Origin: an uncultured Christensenella sp.
GTDB lineage: Bacteria > Bacillota > Clostridia > Christensenellales > Borkfalkiaceae
Assembly: GCA_910576655.1 (NCBI GenBank)
Contig: CAJTJC010000005.1
Coordinates: forward strand, 1-64,000
DNA: 64,000 nt
Direction: 5' to 3'
The notes under the pieces are model-generated. The model was not told where the DNA came from and made no database searches. It saw nothing but the letters and a program-made list of their open reading frames with translations. This document shows positions 39,828 through 49,300 of this stretch, one piece after another. A program made the translations under genes and the position numbers. How positions within the stretch are numbered: position 1 is the first letter of the stretch; every line of letters starts with the position of its first letter.

Positions 39828-39830
39828 CAA

Positions 39831-40322
39831 ATGAACGACAAAAGAGAAATAATTAAAGCAGAGATTGACAAATATATAAAGGACGATAAGCTTGACTTTT
39901 TATATTGCTATAATCCGTATTTGTACGACCAAATTCGCAAGCTTAGCATAGACAATATTTTTGTAAGCGAAGACGCGTTAAAATGGGAAAATAAATATTG
40001 CTATAAACACAACCAAATATGTCACGAGCATGATTATTTATACGACATAAACGACAACTGTTACAGCACGCCGACCTACCCGATTTATTCCGTATTTATA
40101 GACAAAAAGGGAAATCCGTATAAAACGCTTATGGGTTGGTATAGGGAAAACGGCGAAGTAAAGTTGAATTTAGACGATATTTATTATGAACCCGTTTACG
40201 AAAAAACGCATTTATTCCCGAAGGATTCAAAACGCGAAAAAATTATACACTTCCTCAGCGTTGTATTGCTGCCTATACCCTTTATTATCACCGTTTTAGC
40301 TTCTCTTGCTTATCACACTTAA
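39831..40322 (+). CDS. Tail-anchored protein of unknown function
   Basis: 163-aa protein. Residues 1-135 are charged and rich in Tyr, Asp and Lys (DFLYCYNPYLYDQIRK, ENKYCYKHNQICHEHDYLYD), with several His and Cys that could bind metal. The C-terminal FLSVVLLPIPFIITVLASLA is one membrane helix, leaving only a few residues outside. I do not recognise a family. It follows the XRE gene by 3 bp. A membrane-acting effector or sensor is imaginable, but only the topology is supported. Confidence 0.65.
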   Translation: MNDKREIIKAEIDKYIKDDKLDFLYCYNPYLYDQIRKLSIDNIFVSEDALKWENKYCYKHNQICHEHDYLYDINDNCYSTPTYPIYSVFIDKKGNPYKTLMGWYRENGEVKLNLDDIYYEPVYEKTHLFPKDSKREKIIHFLSVVLLPIPFIITVLASLAYHT

Positions 40323-40327
40323 ATAAT

Positions 40328-40360
40328 AAAAACGCCGTGCGGTTTTCCGCACGGCGTTTA
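40328..40360. terminator. Bidirectional terminator
   Basis: AAACGCCGTGCGG, TTTT loop, CCGCACGGCGTTT: perfect 13-bp stem between the convergent tail-anchored gene and recO. The recO stop codon lies inside its right arm. Confidence 0.9.
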
Positions 40361-41077
40361 AATTAATCTTACGTATTCAGACAGACTTCTGAATGCCGTA
40401 TTCAATTTAAAGGAAACGTATTCGCGTATTAAGCGCAGGGCGCGCTTTTCCCCGTCGGGGGTTATAAACGCCGCGTCAAAGCTTTTCCCCTCCGCCTTTC
40501 TTATTACGTTATAGGTAACCCTGCTTGCCCCCGCTCCGTCGCCGCACTCCGCGCATGTGAACGAGCCTGCGTTTAAATCGAAGCGCAGCCTGTCCGCGCC
40601 GTCAAGAGGCGCGCCGCAATGCGCGCAGTTTTCGGCGTTTATAGCGTAGCCCGACTGTCTTAACGCGTTCAGCAAAAAGCTTATAAGCTGCGCCCGCTCG
40701 TCCCCGACGCTGATTTGAGAAAGCGTTTCCACAAGCCGATAGAAAATTTCGCGGAACTCGTCGCCCTCGTAGGTGAGCGCGTCCGCCGCCTCTACCGCCG
40801 CGCTTGCGGCGTAAAATTTTTCTATATCGGTGCGCAAATCGTAAAAGCTTTCGCACTCGGTCGCGTTAATTACGGTGTATTTGTCGCCGCGCTTAGTCAA
40901 AACGTACTCGGCAAAGCAAAAAGGCTGGGCAGCAAATTTAAGCTTTGCCGCAGCCTTTTTTACGCCCTTTATTCCCGCCGTAAGTTTTCCGTTTTCGGCG
41001 GTGAGCAGGGTGAGTATTTTATCGTTTTCGTTGTAGTCTACCGCACGCAGCATTACTGCGTTAACAATAAGTTCCAT
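40358..41077 (-). CDS. recO: DNA repair protein RecO
   Basis: 239-aa RecO, which loads RecA with RecF/RecR on SSB-coated DNA. The N-terminal OB fold is seen as VNAVMLRAVDYNENDKILTL and GKLTAGIKGVKKAAAKLKFA. The central helical domain has YAASAAVEAADALT. The zinc finger is CAHCGAPL with CAEC. The ATG at 41077 is preferred because the upstream open frame has no RecO similarity and no ribosome site; even for 41077 only a weak AAAGAA is present. Next to yqzL and era, as in Bacillus. Confidence 0.93.
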   Translation of the reverse strand: MELIVNAVMLRAVDYNENDKILTLLTAENGKLTAGIKGVKKAAAKLKFAAQPFCFAEYVLTKRGDKYTVINATECESFYDLRTDIEKFYAASAAVEAADALTYEGDEFREIFYRLVETLSQISVGDERAQLISFLLNALRQSGYAINAENCAHCGAPLDGADRLRFDLNAGSFTCAECGDGAGASRVTYNVIRKAEGKSFDAAFITPDGEKRALRLIREYVSFKLNTAFRSLSEYVRLI

Positions 41078-41229
41078 ATTCTTTAAAAAACGCAAATTCA
41101 GCAAACCAAAAACGCAGAGATACAAGCAAGACAAGGAAAGCGCGGATTTGTCGCAGGAAGTGTACACCGAAGTACACGACCAAAACAAAATGCAAGCTTG
41201 ACGCCGTATTGCGAAGTATATATGCGTTT
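41078..41229 (-). other. Untranslated spacer between yqzL and recO
   Basis: 152 bp with no convincing gene. Its minus strand contains the short hairpin GTGTAC TTCG GTGTAC and a string of pyrimidine-rich words. It looks like an intergenic repeat rather than a leader, but only one copy is in this window. Confidence 0.35.
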
Positions 41230-41337
41230 TTATTTTTTTTCGTCTAAGTGTTTATACAGCATATAATAGCTTACGTTGCCGGTTTTCTCGAACATCTTCC
41301 AGGCAAGCTCGGCAGCGTCTTTATCTCTCTGTTTCAT
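41230..41337 (-). CDS. yqzL: YqzL-like small protein
   Basis: 35-aa protein MKQRDKDAAELAWKMFEKTG followed by NVSYYMLYKHLDE and a Lys end. The motif AWxxFExTGxxxxYLxY and the place between era and recO identify YqzL, a conserved miniprotein of Firmicutes without known function. GAGGTGG precedes the ATG. Confidence 0.88.
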   Translation of the reverse strand: MKQRDKDAAELAWKMFEKTGNVSYYMLYKHLDEKK

Positions 41338-41382
41338 AAACCACCTCTTACTAAAATAGTGTGCAGTTTACAAAAAATTATG

Positions 41383-42264
41383 TCAGTCGTTATAACCGAA
41401 ATCCTTTAAAAGGTTGGGGCGGTTGCGCCAGTCCTCCTTTACCTTTACGTAGGTGGTAAGAAAGACCTTGCTGCCCAAAAGCTTTTCCATATCCCGACGG
41501 GCGAACGAGGCGACCTCTTTAAGAGCCTTGCCCTGCTTGCCTATTATTATAGCCTTATGGTTGGGCTTTTCGCAAATTATATCGAGGTTGACGTCGTAAA
41601 CGCCGTTGTCCTTTTTCTCGAATACGTTAATAGAAATTGCTACGCCGTGCGGAATTTCCTGCCCGAATTTAAGCAGTATTTTTTCGCGCATTAATTCGGA
41701 AACCATAAACTTTTCCGATTTGTCGGAAACGATATCCTCGGTTATAACTCTGTCGCCCTCGGGCATACGCTCGGCGAGGAATGCTTCAAGCTTTGCGATA
41801 TTTTTGTACCTGCGCGCGGATACGGGAAACACGTCGCACGAAACGCCGTTATCGTACAGCTGCTTTATATCGCTTAAAATATTTTCCTTGGGCATTATAT
41901 CTATTTTGGTATACGCCACCGCCATAGGAATTTTTCCGTCCGCATACCGCTTTATAAGCGCTATATCGTCCTCGGACAGCCCCGCGTGTCCGTCGTGCAC
42001 GAACAGCACGAAATCGACGTCCTTTGCCGCCGTTTCGGTCGTTTTCATCATCATATCGGAAAGGCGGTTCTTCGCCCTGTATATGCCCGGGGTGTCCACG
42101 AAAACGAGCTGATAATCCTCTTTGGTCAGAACGCCCATAATCGCGTCGCGCGTGGTCTGGGGCTTAGGGGAAACTATTGCCACCTTTTCGCCCACAAGCA
42201 CGTTTATAAGCGTGCTTTTGCCCGCGTTGGCTTTGCCTATAACGCCTATAAATCCGCTTTTCAT
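41383..42264 (-). CDS. era: Ribosome assembly GTPase Era
   Basis: 293-aa Ras-like GTPase that binds the 3' end of 16S rRNA and helps 30S maturation. G1 is GKANAGKST (Val of the usual NVGKST replaced by Ala), G2 region PQTTRDAIMG, G3 DTPG, G4 AYTKIDI. The C-terminal KH domain contains IICEKPNHKAIIIGKQGKAL and closes with LTTYVKVKEDWRNRP. The ATG overlaps the ybeY stop as ATGA. A longer in-frame frame extends into ybeY but is only a shadow. Confidence 0.96.
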   Translation of the reverse strand: MKSGFIGVIGKANAGKSTLINVLVGEKVAIVSPKPQTTRDAIMGVLTKEDYQLVFVDTPGIYRAKNRLSDMMMKTTETAAKDVDFVLFVHDGHAGLSEDDIALIKRYADGKIPMAVAYTKIDIMPKENILSDIKQLYDNGVSCDVFPVSARRYKNIAKLEAFLAERMPEGDRVITEDIVSDKSEKFMVSELMREKILLKFGQEIPHGVAISINVFEKKDNGVYDVNLDIICEKPNHKAIIIGKQGKALKEVASFARRDMEKLLGSKVFLTTYVKVKEDWRNRPNLLKDFGYND

Positions 42265-42725
42265 TGCCTTACCGCGCCTATCTTTGCAAGGACGCGCTCC
42301 TCCTTTGCCCGCATTACCGCCTTGTCGCCGTCGTCGATATGGTCGTACCCCAAAAGGTGGCATACGCCGTGCGCGGCAAGATAGTTCATTTCTCGGCTTA
42401 TTCCGTGACCGTACTCCGCCGCCTGCTCCTCCGCGCGCTTTCTGCAAATGGCTATGCTGCCGATAAACAGCCGACCGTCGTCGTCAACCTCCAACGGAAA
42501 GCTTTTCTTTTGTATTTTAACGCCGAAAATCCCGTCGAGCGACGGATAGCTTAAAACGTCCGTCACCGCGTCCACGCCGCGCGTCTGATTATTCAGCCGA
42601 CGGATTTCCGCCTCGTCGACTATTGCTATTTCCGCAGAAAGGTCGGTATCGCTTTCGAACTCGTTTTCGAACGACGCCGCAAGCGCGGAAAAATTCTCTT
42701 CTTCACAATATATATATAGCTTCAT
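42261..42725 (-). CDS. ybeY: Endoribonuclease YbeY
   Basis: 154-aa metal-dependent RNase of 16S rRNA maturation and ribosome quality control. The zinc motif is AAHGVCHLLGYDH (three His, about residues 116-126). Upstream is the family block RRLNNQTRGVDAVTDVLSYP (N-x-R-x-x-D-x-x-T-D-V-L-S-F/Y-P). It shares one base with the pgpH stop and four with era. Confidence 0.95.
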   Translation of the reverse strand: MKLYIYCEEENFSALAASFENEFESDTDLSAEIAIVDEAEIRRLNNQTRGVDAVTDVLSYPSLDGIFGVKIQKKSFPLEVDDDGRLFIGSIAICRKRAEEQAAEYGHGISREMNYLAAHGVCHLLGYDHIDDGDKAVMRAKEERVLAKIGAVRQ

Positions 42726-44179
42726 TATTTCTTTTTCGAAATCGTAATTTTGGGATACGCGACCCTTGAATGGTAAACGCCGGAAAGCTGGCTTACGATA
42801 GTGCTTTTAATTACAGTCAGCTCGCGCATGGTTATATTGCAGTTGTCGAACTGACCCAAATCGAGCCTCTCCTCGATAATGCCCCTGACGAACGCCTCTA
42901 TCTTTTCGGGCGAGCGGTCGGGCAAGGTTCTTACCGCCGCCTCCGAAGCGTCGGCAATCATAATCAGCGCGGCAATCTTCGACTCGGGTATGGGACCCGC
43001 GTACGAATAGTTTTCGATATTAAGCTCGCCGTCGCTCATTTTCAAGGCCTTGTAATAGAAATATTTTATAGGCAGGGTGCCGTGGTGCTGCACGGCTATA
43101 TCCGCAAAAAACTCGGGCAAGCGGCTCTTTTTGATAAGCTGCGCGCCGTTGCGAGTATGCGAACGGATAATATCGACGGAAAGCTCGGGCGTGATGTCGT
43201 CGTGAAAGTTGTATTCGGTCTGGTTTTCGGCGAACATTTCGGGGCCCTTTAATTTGCCCACGTCGTGATAGAACGCGGCTGCCCTTGCAAGCTCGGCGTC
43301 CTCGCCTATAGCCTTGGCGCACGCTTCTACAAGCTGCGATACGACCACCGAATGGCTGTACGTGCCGGGGGCGTTCTCTTTAAGCCGTCTTATAAGCTTT
43401 ACCCCGTCGGTGGTGATTTCGCGAAGGCGGAAAACCGTCATTTCCGCAAACACCTTTTCGAATATCGGAAGTATGAACATATACAGCATTACCGACGTAA
43501 GACAGCCGACCGCGCCGAAGATAAGCAGGTCTATAATCTGCGTTGCGTTGAAGCTGCTGACGGGAAGCACGATTACGCTGTTAATCGCCTCGACGGGCAA
43601 AAACAGTATAAACGCAAAAACGATGCTCTGAAAGCGGCTTTTTACCGTAGTAAACACGAACGCCGAAATTATACCCGTACAGAACGTACAAAGAAGGCAC
43701 GCGTAGCTTTCGTAAATCATGATGTTGGTCAAATCCGCAAAGCGGTCTATAATCAGCATCATTAGCGCGTAAACAGAGTTAATGAAAATCGCGTCGCGGC
43801 GGCGGAAAAGCGTTACGCACATCAAAGAAATGAACACGAGCGGGCGCGACATGGGGTTTACGTAATAACTGAATATAAACGTAAGCACCAGCGAAAGATA
43901 TATAATCAGAAACAGCTCGCACACCTTGCTTACGCGCGTAAGCACGCTTTTGTTTTCGAAGAAAAAGAAGGTGTACAGTATAACGAACAGTATGGGTATG
44001 GATACCGTAACCGTTACAAGCTGCTGCTTGTGGCTTGCAAAATAGCCCGTAAAGCCCGACGTTCCGAACTTTATCGCAATCATGCAAAGCATTAAAAGAT
44101 AGATGCCTATTATGCCCAGCAGAAACGCGGTTACGCTTTTAATTACGTCCTTTTGGGTCAGCTTCGTCACCGTATTCAC
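42725..44179 (-). CDS. pgpH: PgpH-type HD phosphohydrolase, short form
   Basis: 484-aa membrane HD-domain protein related to YqfF/PgpH, a c-di-AMP phosphodiesterase. About seven to eight membrane helices span residues 15-255. The cytoplasmic HD domain has TYSHSVVVSQLVEACA, then YHDVGKLKGPEMF (HD pair), the later His pair AVQHHGTLP and ADASEAAVRTLP. Typical PgpH is about 700 aa and has a large extracellular domain after the first helix; here the protein starts almost directly in the membrane core. It overlaps phoH by 41 bp. The catalytic side is intact. Confidence 0.88.
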   Translation of the reverse strand: MNTVTKLTQKDVIKSVTAFLLGIIGIYLLMLCMIAIKFGTSGFTGYFASHKQQLVTVTVSIPILFVILYTFFFFENKSVLTRVSKVCELFLIIYLSLVLTFIFSYYVNPMSRPLVFISLMCVTLFRRRDAIFINSVYALMMLIIDRFADLTNIMIYESYACLLCTFCTGIISAFVFTTVKSRFQSIVFAFILFLPVEAINSVIVLPVSSFNATQIIDLLIFGAVGCLTSVMLYMFILPIFEKVFAEMTVFRLREITTDGVKLIRRLKENAPGTYSHSVVVSQLVEACAKAIGEDAELARAAAFYHDVGKLKGPEMFAENQTEYNFHDDITPELSVDIIRSHTRNGAQLIKKSRLPEFFADIAVQHHGTLPIKYFYYKALKMSDGELNIENYSYAGPIPESKIAALIMIADASEAAVRTLPDRSPEKIEAFVRGIIEERLDLGQFDNCNITMRELTVIKSTIVSQLSGVYHSRVAYPKITISKKK

Positions 44180-45149
44180 TTTGCTCCCTCCTTTTGCCGT
44201 CCTTTTCGTACGCCCTGACTATCTTCATAACCAAAGGGTTGCGGACGACGTCCTTATCCGTAAGGTAATTTATGCCTATTCCTTCGACTTCCTTTAAAAC
44301 CTGCGCGGCGTGGTCAAGCCCGCTTGACTTGCCGTTGGGTAAATCTATCTGAGTTACGTCGCCCGTGACGACCATTTTGCTGCCGTCGCCGAGGCGGGTG
44401 AGAAACATTTTCATTTGCTCGCGGGTAGAGTTCTGCGCCTCGTCCAAAATTACGAACGCGCCCGAAAGCGTGCGCCCGCGCATATACGCAAGCGGGGCTA
44501 TTTCAATAGAGCCGCGCTCTAAAAGCTTGGTGTAGTTTTCCAGCCCGAGCATTTCCTGCAACGCGTCGTACAGCGGTCTGAGATAGGGGTCGACCTTGGT
44601 CTGCAAATCGCCGGGAAGAAAACCCAGCTTTTCGCCCGCTTCGACCGCGGGGCGCGTGAGTATGATTTTTTCCGCCTGCTTGGATTTGAGCGCCTGCACC
44701 GCAAGGCACACGGCAAGATAGGTTTTACCCGTGCCGGCGGGTCCGATGCCGAAGGTTACGGTGTTGCGCTTTATGCTGTCGACGTACTTTTTCTGTCCGA
44801 CGGTCTTGCACTTTATGGGCTTGCCGCGGTACGTTACCGCGATAGTGTCTGCGGAAATTTTGGTAATGTCGCCGGCCTTGCCGTCGGCGGCAAGCTCGAT
44901 ACAGTATTCGACCCTGCCCCTGTCCACGGTTTCACCCGTTTCGGAAAGCGCAAGCAGGCTTTCTATTACCGAAGCCGCTGAAAGCGCACGCTCTTCCCCG
45001 CCCCCGATAACGAATGTCAGTCCGTCCACGCGGACAGTTACGCCGAGATTGCGCATTATTATATTAAGATTTTCGTCGAACGGGCCTAAAATGCGTTGCA
45101 GCTTGTCCACGCTGCCCGCCTCGACTTTTTTTACGGTGTTGTTTGACAT
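44139..45149 (-). CDS. phoH: PhoH family ATPase
   Basis: 336-aa PhoH/YbeZ family ATPase, generally linked to RNA processing together with YbeY. Walker A is [19 protein letters not shown] (about residue 136) and Walker [13 protein letters not shown]. Further family blocks are [20 protein letters not shown] and [12 protein letters not shown]. The N-terminal KH-like part contains [14 protein letters not shown]. Two bases separate it from yqfD. Confidence 0.95.
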   Translation of the reverse strand: MSNNTVKKVEAGSVDKLQRILGPFDENLNIIMRNLGVTVRVDGLTFVIGGGEERALSAASVIESLLALSETGETVDRGRVEYCIELAADGKAGDITKISADTIAVTYRGKPIKCKTVGQKKYVDSIKRNTVTFGIGPAGTGKTYLAVCLAVQALKSKQAEKIILTRPAVEAGEKLGFLPGDLQTKVDPYLRPLYDALQEMLGLENYTKLLERGSIEIAPLAYMRGRTLSGAFVILDEAQNSTREQMKMFLTRLGDGSKMVVTGDVTQIDLPNGKSSGLDHAAQVLKEVEGIGINYLTDKDVVRNPLVMKIVRAYEKDGKRREQSEYGDEADPKGRN

Positions 45150-45151
45150 AT

Positions 45152-46048
45152 TTATTCCATGTTTATACTAAGCTTTTGCAAATAAGTAAATTCTATGTTA
45201 TAAACCACGCCGTCCTCCGTATTCGATACGGTGTGGGTACGGTTTATTATTCCGTCGGCATAAAGATTTGCCTTGGAATACGCGGCTTTAAGCGCAGCGT
45301 CGCTTTCGGCGGGGGCGGTATATTCGTAGCTGCCCCTGCACTCTATTTCGGCGTAACCCACGGCAATGCACTCGGCGCGCTCCTCGCCGACGAGCGTATA
45401 GGCGTAGATAAGCGTATCGCCAGATTTGACCGTCGTGTTTTCCGCAACGGCAGCCGTGCCGCATACCGCGACTATTTTTTTGACCACGCCGCCCCTGTCC
45501 GCAACGAGATTGGCGCGGCGCGCGGTATCGTTCAGCTCCTCGTCGACCTGAACGTCGATTTTCAGCACCGAACCGTGCTTTTCTATATTACAGAACGTAA
45601 CCGACGGCAGCGCGAGAATTTTGCCCTGCGCCGCAGGCGCGTCGAAGCCGCGGTAAGCCTTGAATTCGGAAAAGCCCTGCTCGTAAATAATGCGCTTTAC
45701 GTCGGCGGAGAGATAGCTGCCGCTACCGCTTACCTCTATCCTGAAAATGAACGCATTGGAAATTGCGGCTATACACACGAAGGCGGCGGCGCCCGCTATC
45801 AAACCCGCGCGCGTTACCGCGCGGGACAGCAGATTTTTGCGGCGGCTGCCCGTTACGGAAATATTATAACACGGTTTGGAAAAAATTGCAAAAACTTTTT
45901 TAACGTCTTTATCTTTTATTGAAAATATGAACCTTGCGCCGTCTTTTTTGCAGTTATAAACGCCTACGTTTGCGTTTTTAAGCTTTTTAAGCGCGGCTTC
46001 CGCCGTGGAAATTACGGTAACTCTCGATATATCAGTCAATCTGCACAC
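45152..46048 (-). CDS. yqfD: Sporulation protein YqfD
   Basis: 298-aa membrane protein of the YqfD family, made in the mother cell during sporulation and conserved next to yqfC and phoH. A soluble N-terminal part ends at NLLSRAVTRAGLIAGAAAFV, a membrane helix at about residues 72-103. Behind it lies an extracytoplasmic region with typical blocks FRIEVSGSGSYLSADVKRI and AVCGTAAVAENTTVKSGDTL. It is shorter than the roughly 400-aa Bacillus protein at the C-terminus. Starts within the last 17 bp of yqfC. Confidence 0.88.
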   Translation of the reverse strand: MCRLTDISRVTVISTAEAALKKLKNANVGVYNCKKDGARFIFSIKDKDVKKVFAIFSKPCYNISVTGSRRKNLLSRAVTRAGLIAGAAAFVCIAAISNAFIFRIEVSGSGSYLSADVKRIIYEQGFSEFKAYRGFDAPAAQGKILALPSVTFCNIEKHGSVLKIDVQVDEELNDTARRANLVADRGGVVKKIVAVCGTAAVAENTTVKSGDTLIYAYTLVGEERAECIAVGYAEIECRGSYEYTAPAESDAALKAAYSKANLYADGIINRTHTVSNTEDGVVYNIEFTYLQKLSINME

Positions 46049-46277
46049 CCGCGATTTTGCCCTTTATAAGCAAATCTTCCTCGAAATATTTTCCAAGCGT
46101 AAGCCCCTCGCCCACTACGGTTATCTTGTTTTTTTTGAGAGCGAGAACCACCTTTTCCGATGAATATTCCGCAACGCCCTTAATGCTTCTGAAATACCCG
46201 CCGAACTCGGGCACGATTGAAAATGATTTGAGAGTATCCGCGCCGAGCTCGGATAAAATCTGTTCTAAAAGTTTCAT
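46032..46277 (-). CDS. yqfC: Sporulation protein YqfC
   Basis: 81-aa small protein of the YqfC family (FGGYFRSIKGVAEYSSEKVV, then LTLGKYFEEDLLIKGKI). The family is conserved with yqfD and expressed under sigma-E in Bacillus. The ATG at 46277 stands five bases after CATACAAT, a perfect sigma-E -10 element, and lacks a ribosome site; it may be leaderless. An open extension of 40 codons upstream enters the terminator of the preceding gene and is rejected. Confidence 0.88.
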   Translation of the reverse strand: MKLLEQILSELGADTLKSFSIVPEFGGYFRSIKGVAEYSSEKVVLALKKNKITVVGEGLTLGKYFEEDLLIKGKIAGVQID

Positions 46278-46282
46278 ATAAT

Positions 46283-46290
46283 ATTGTATG
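46283..46290 (-). promoter_or_regulatory. Sigma-E type -10 element before yqfC
   Basis: CATACAAT on the minus strand equals the -10 consensus of the mother-cell sigma factor sigma-E. A -35 candidate (GTCTATC) lies about 13-15 bp further upstream but is weak. The spacing predicts transcription from the A of the ATG. Confidence 0.55.
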
Positions 46291-46321
46291 CCCGTCACCG
46301 ACGGCGATAGACTATTTTTAA

Positions 46322-46362
46322 AAGATAAACCGCCGCGCGGAAATTCCGCGCGGCGGTTAAAA
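46322..46362 (-). terminator. Terminator of the giant protein gene
   Basis: AACCGCCGCGCGGAA and its complement form a 14-bp GC-rich stem with almost no loop, then TTTATCTTTT on the minus strand. Confidence 0.85.
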
Positions 46363-49300
46363 TTAAGCCCGCATTTCAAAAGCCTTGTTGCCGTCAACCG
46401 ACTGACTGCCGAACTCGTTTATTATTACGGGTACGTCGCTGTTGGTAAACGCTCCGCTGATTGTAACCTCCACCGTCTTCTCTTGCGCCAAAAACCAAGC
46501 CTTGTTTTTAATTCTGAAAAACAGAGTTTTCTCAGCGGCGGTTGCATCGGTGTAAACCACCTCGAGAACCTTATTCACGTCCATTTCGGAAGTAGACGTA
46601 GCCGCCCATCTGTATTTCAGCTGAGTACCCTCCAACACGTTGAACGAGCCGTTTGGCGACGATTCGTTTTCTACGTTTTCCGCGTTGACGCAGAATTTGT
46701 TGGTGCCGGACAAGCCGCTTGAAAGCGAATAGGACACGGCGAATACCATTCTCGGATAAACGACCGTGGTCGAGTTGGTAAGCGTCGAGGGCGTAACGGG
46801 AACGTCGAAAATTTCAACGTCGTTTACCGACTTGTACGCATACCAGCCGTACACCGAGACCGCCTTGGCGGTATCGATTTCGGCGGTAAATTCGCCGTTT
46901 GCAAAAGCTACGGAAACCACCTCCGACCTGTCGTGCGCCCATATCGCGTAATACGCGCGGTGCTGTACCGTCGCTTCGAATTCAAGCAGGTGAGAGCTGT
47001 TTTCGTACGCCCAGCCGAGGAAGGTATATCCCTCCGCCGACGGTGCGAAATCGAGCGCCTCGCCTTCGTTTACCGTCAAAGCGCTTTCGTACGTTCCGTC
47101 GTTATAGGTAAAGCCGTCGACGTTGATAGCACTTTTTAGCGTAACCTCGGTAATGGGCAGGTGCGAACGCTCCGCAGAGACGAACGCGAACTGCGACGGC
47201 ATAGAGAACGCAAGTCCTGCGCATACCGTCTGCACGCCACTGTCGTAAAGCGCTACTGCCTTGTCGGCGTCCGCATATACGGTCAGCCTTATAAGCCCCT
47301 CGTTGCCCGATACAGGTCTGACGGTTACCGTCGCGCCCTGCTTGACGAAATACTCGCCGTTTACCGTTTCTATTTCTGCGGTGTTCTCAATCTGAATTTC
47401 GCTGCCGTCGAGCGCAAGCTTGTGCCACGCGTTTACAGAGTTATCGAAAATTTCCACCGTTATAACGTGCACGCCGTTTTCAAGCCTGTCGGTTACCGAT
47501 ACCGAATAATTAAATATCACTCCGTCGTAAGCAGAGTTTGCGTTTAGCGCAGATATAACCGCGGTCTGCACCGCGCTTACGTATCCGTCGTTAACGGGCG
47601 AGGTTACGAGGCCGTCCGCGTACCCGAAGTCGGACGCGGCAAAGTCGTAGCCGCTTACGCTAAACTTAACGTAGCCCCAGCTATCCGCGCCGTTTACCGA
47701 ACCGCCCGCGCTGCCTACGCCCACGTAATTATTGCCGTCCCTGAAATGGTTCCACTGGGTTGAGGGAACGACGCTGTTATAGTAGACGTTGAGATAAGTT
47801 TTGTTCGTACCGTTGGCCGACGAGCAGCCGTAGAACGGGAAGTTTTTATTGCCGACGCTGCCCGACATGTTTACGCTGTCCGCAAGGAATACCGCGTTGA
47901 GCATACCGTAGTTGTCGAGGAACGCACGTGTTCCCACCGTTCTGACGTTCGACGGAACGACGATATTTTTGATACTCTTTTGTGCAAACGCTTCGGCGGC
48001 TATTTCCGTTACGGGGAATCCGCAAACCTCGTTTTCAAGCACCAGCCAAGCGTCGTTTTGAGTATAATCCACGCCGTCCGCTCCCGCGCCGAAACCAGAT
48101 ACCGCGTAATGCGCGGGTACGTTTCCGTTTACGGGTACGAAGTTATATACCGCTCCGTTTGCGGCGGTAAAGCTGTTCAATACCACCTTTGCGTAAAGCT
48201 TCTTAACCGTGCCGTCGTTTTTGTTGGGCGCAAGAAGCGTAAGCGCTTCGTCCCTGTACCAGCCGATAAACGCGTAACTTTCCTTGCCGTCGAAGGCAAG
48301 CGCGGAATATATATCCGCAAGCGCTGCGTCGGGCTCTACGCCCGTTACCGTATGTGTGAAGTCGAGCGTGTTTCCGAACTTGACGAACACTTCAACGTCC
48401 GCGGCGGAGGCGATTATTTCCTCGTGCTCGGTTACCGTGACGCAAATAACGTGGCGTTTTCCGTCGACGGGAAGCGCGCCGCTTACAGTAACGTCGTACA
48501 CGTTTTTGCCCAGTTGAAGCACGAGAAGCTCGTCAAGCTCGTTTGCAAGACTGCCCGCGTCCGTGAAAGCGGTAAAATGTATGCCGTCGAAAATAATTGC
48601 GCTTAAATCTGCTTCGGCGGGAAGAACGCCCGCGCTGCCGTCGAGACCGATTATCTCGGTTTGGAATTTGACGTACGACCAGCCGCCCGATTTGGTAAGC
48701 ATAGTGTAAGTCGTAGCGCTGCCTATAAACGGCTTGTTGAAGTAAATTCTGTTCCAGGCGCCGTCAATCGTATTGTTAGTAGTCAATACGTGAGTGAACG
48801 GGTTGTTCTGCGTGCCGTTGTAGTAGACGGTAAACGCTTTGTTGACGTTTCCGGATATATCGGTATAGCAGCCGTAGAATACCGAAGTGGTACCGTCCGC
48901 ATCCGCTCTGCCGCCGAAGAATACCTTATCAGCGCAGAAGGCTACGCTCCTCAAGCCCTTGTTGTCGAGGAAAGCCCTGTCGTAAACCGCGACGACCGTT
49001 TCGGGCACGAGCACGTTGACGAGCGAATGAGCGGTATCGTCATATTCGTTGGCAAACGCGCCGCTGCCGATATACTTAACGGGATAACCGTTGATTTCGT
49101 CCGCGATTTCGAGCCATGCGCTTGCATTGCCGTAGTACGCGGTAATTTTTTCGTTTATGCCGCTGACGAAGTAGCCGTTCACCTTATTGTCAAACGTATA
49201 GTTGACGCCGTTTTCAGCCTCGTACAGCTCTTTTATGTATTTGCCGTAAACGGTAATTTTACCGTCCGTAACGTCGCCCCTGTTGACCTTGAGCGCGGGA

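Noticed and set aside
41078..41188. In-frame 37-codon extension of recO
   Set aside because: It is Cys/Leu/Ser-rich, unlike RecO, and lies in the non-coding spacer.
42262..42447. In-frame 61-codon N-terminal extension of era
   Set aside because: It is an out-of-frame shadow of ybeY, is very Arg-rich, and the ATG at 42264 with ATGA overlap gives a normal Era.
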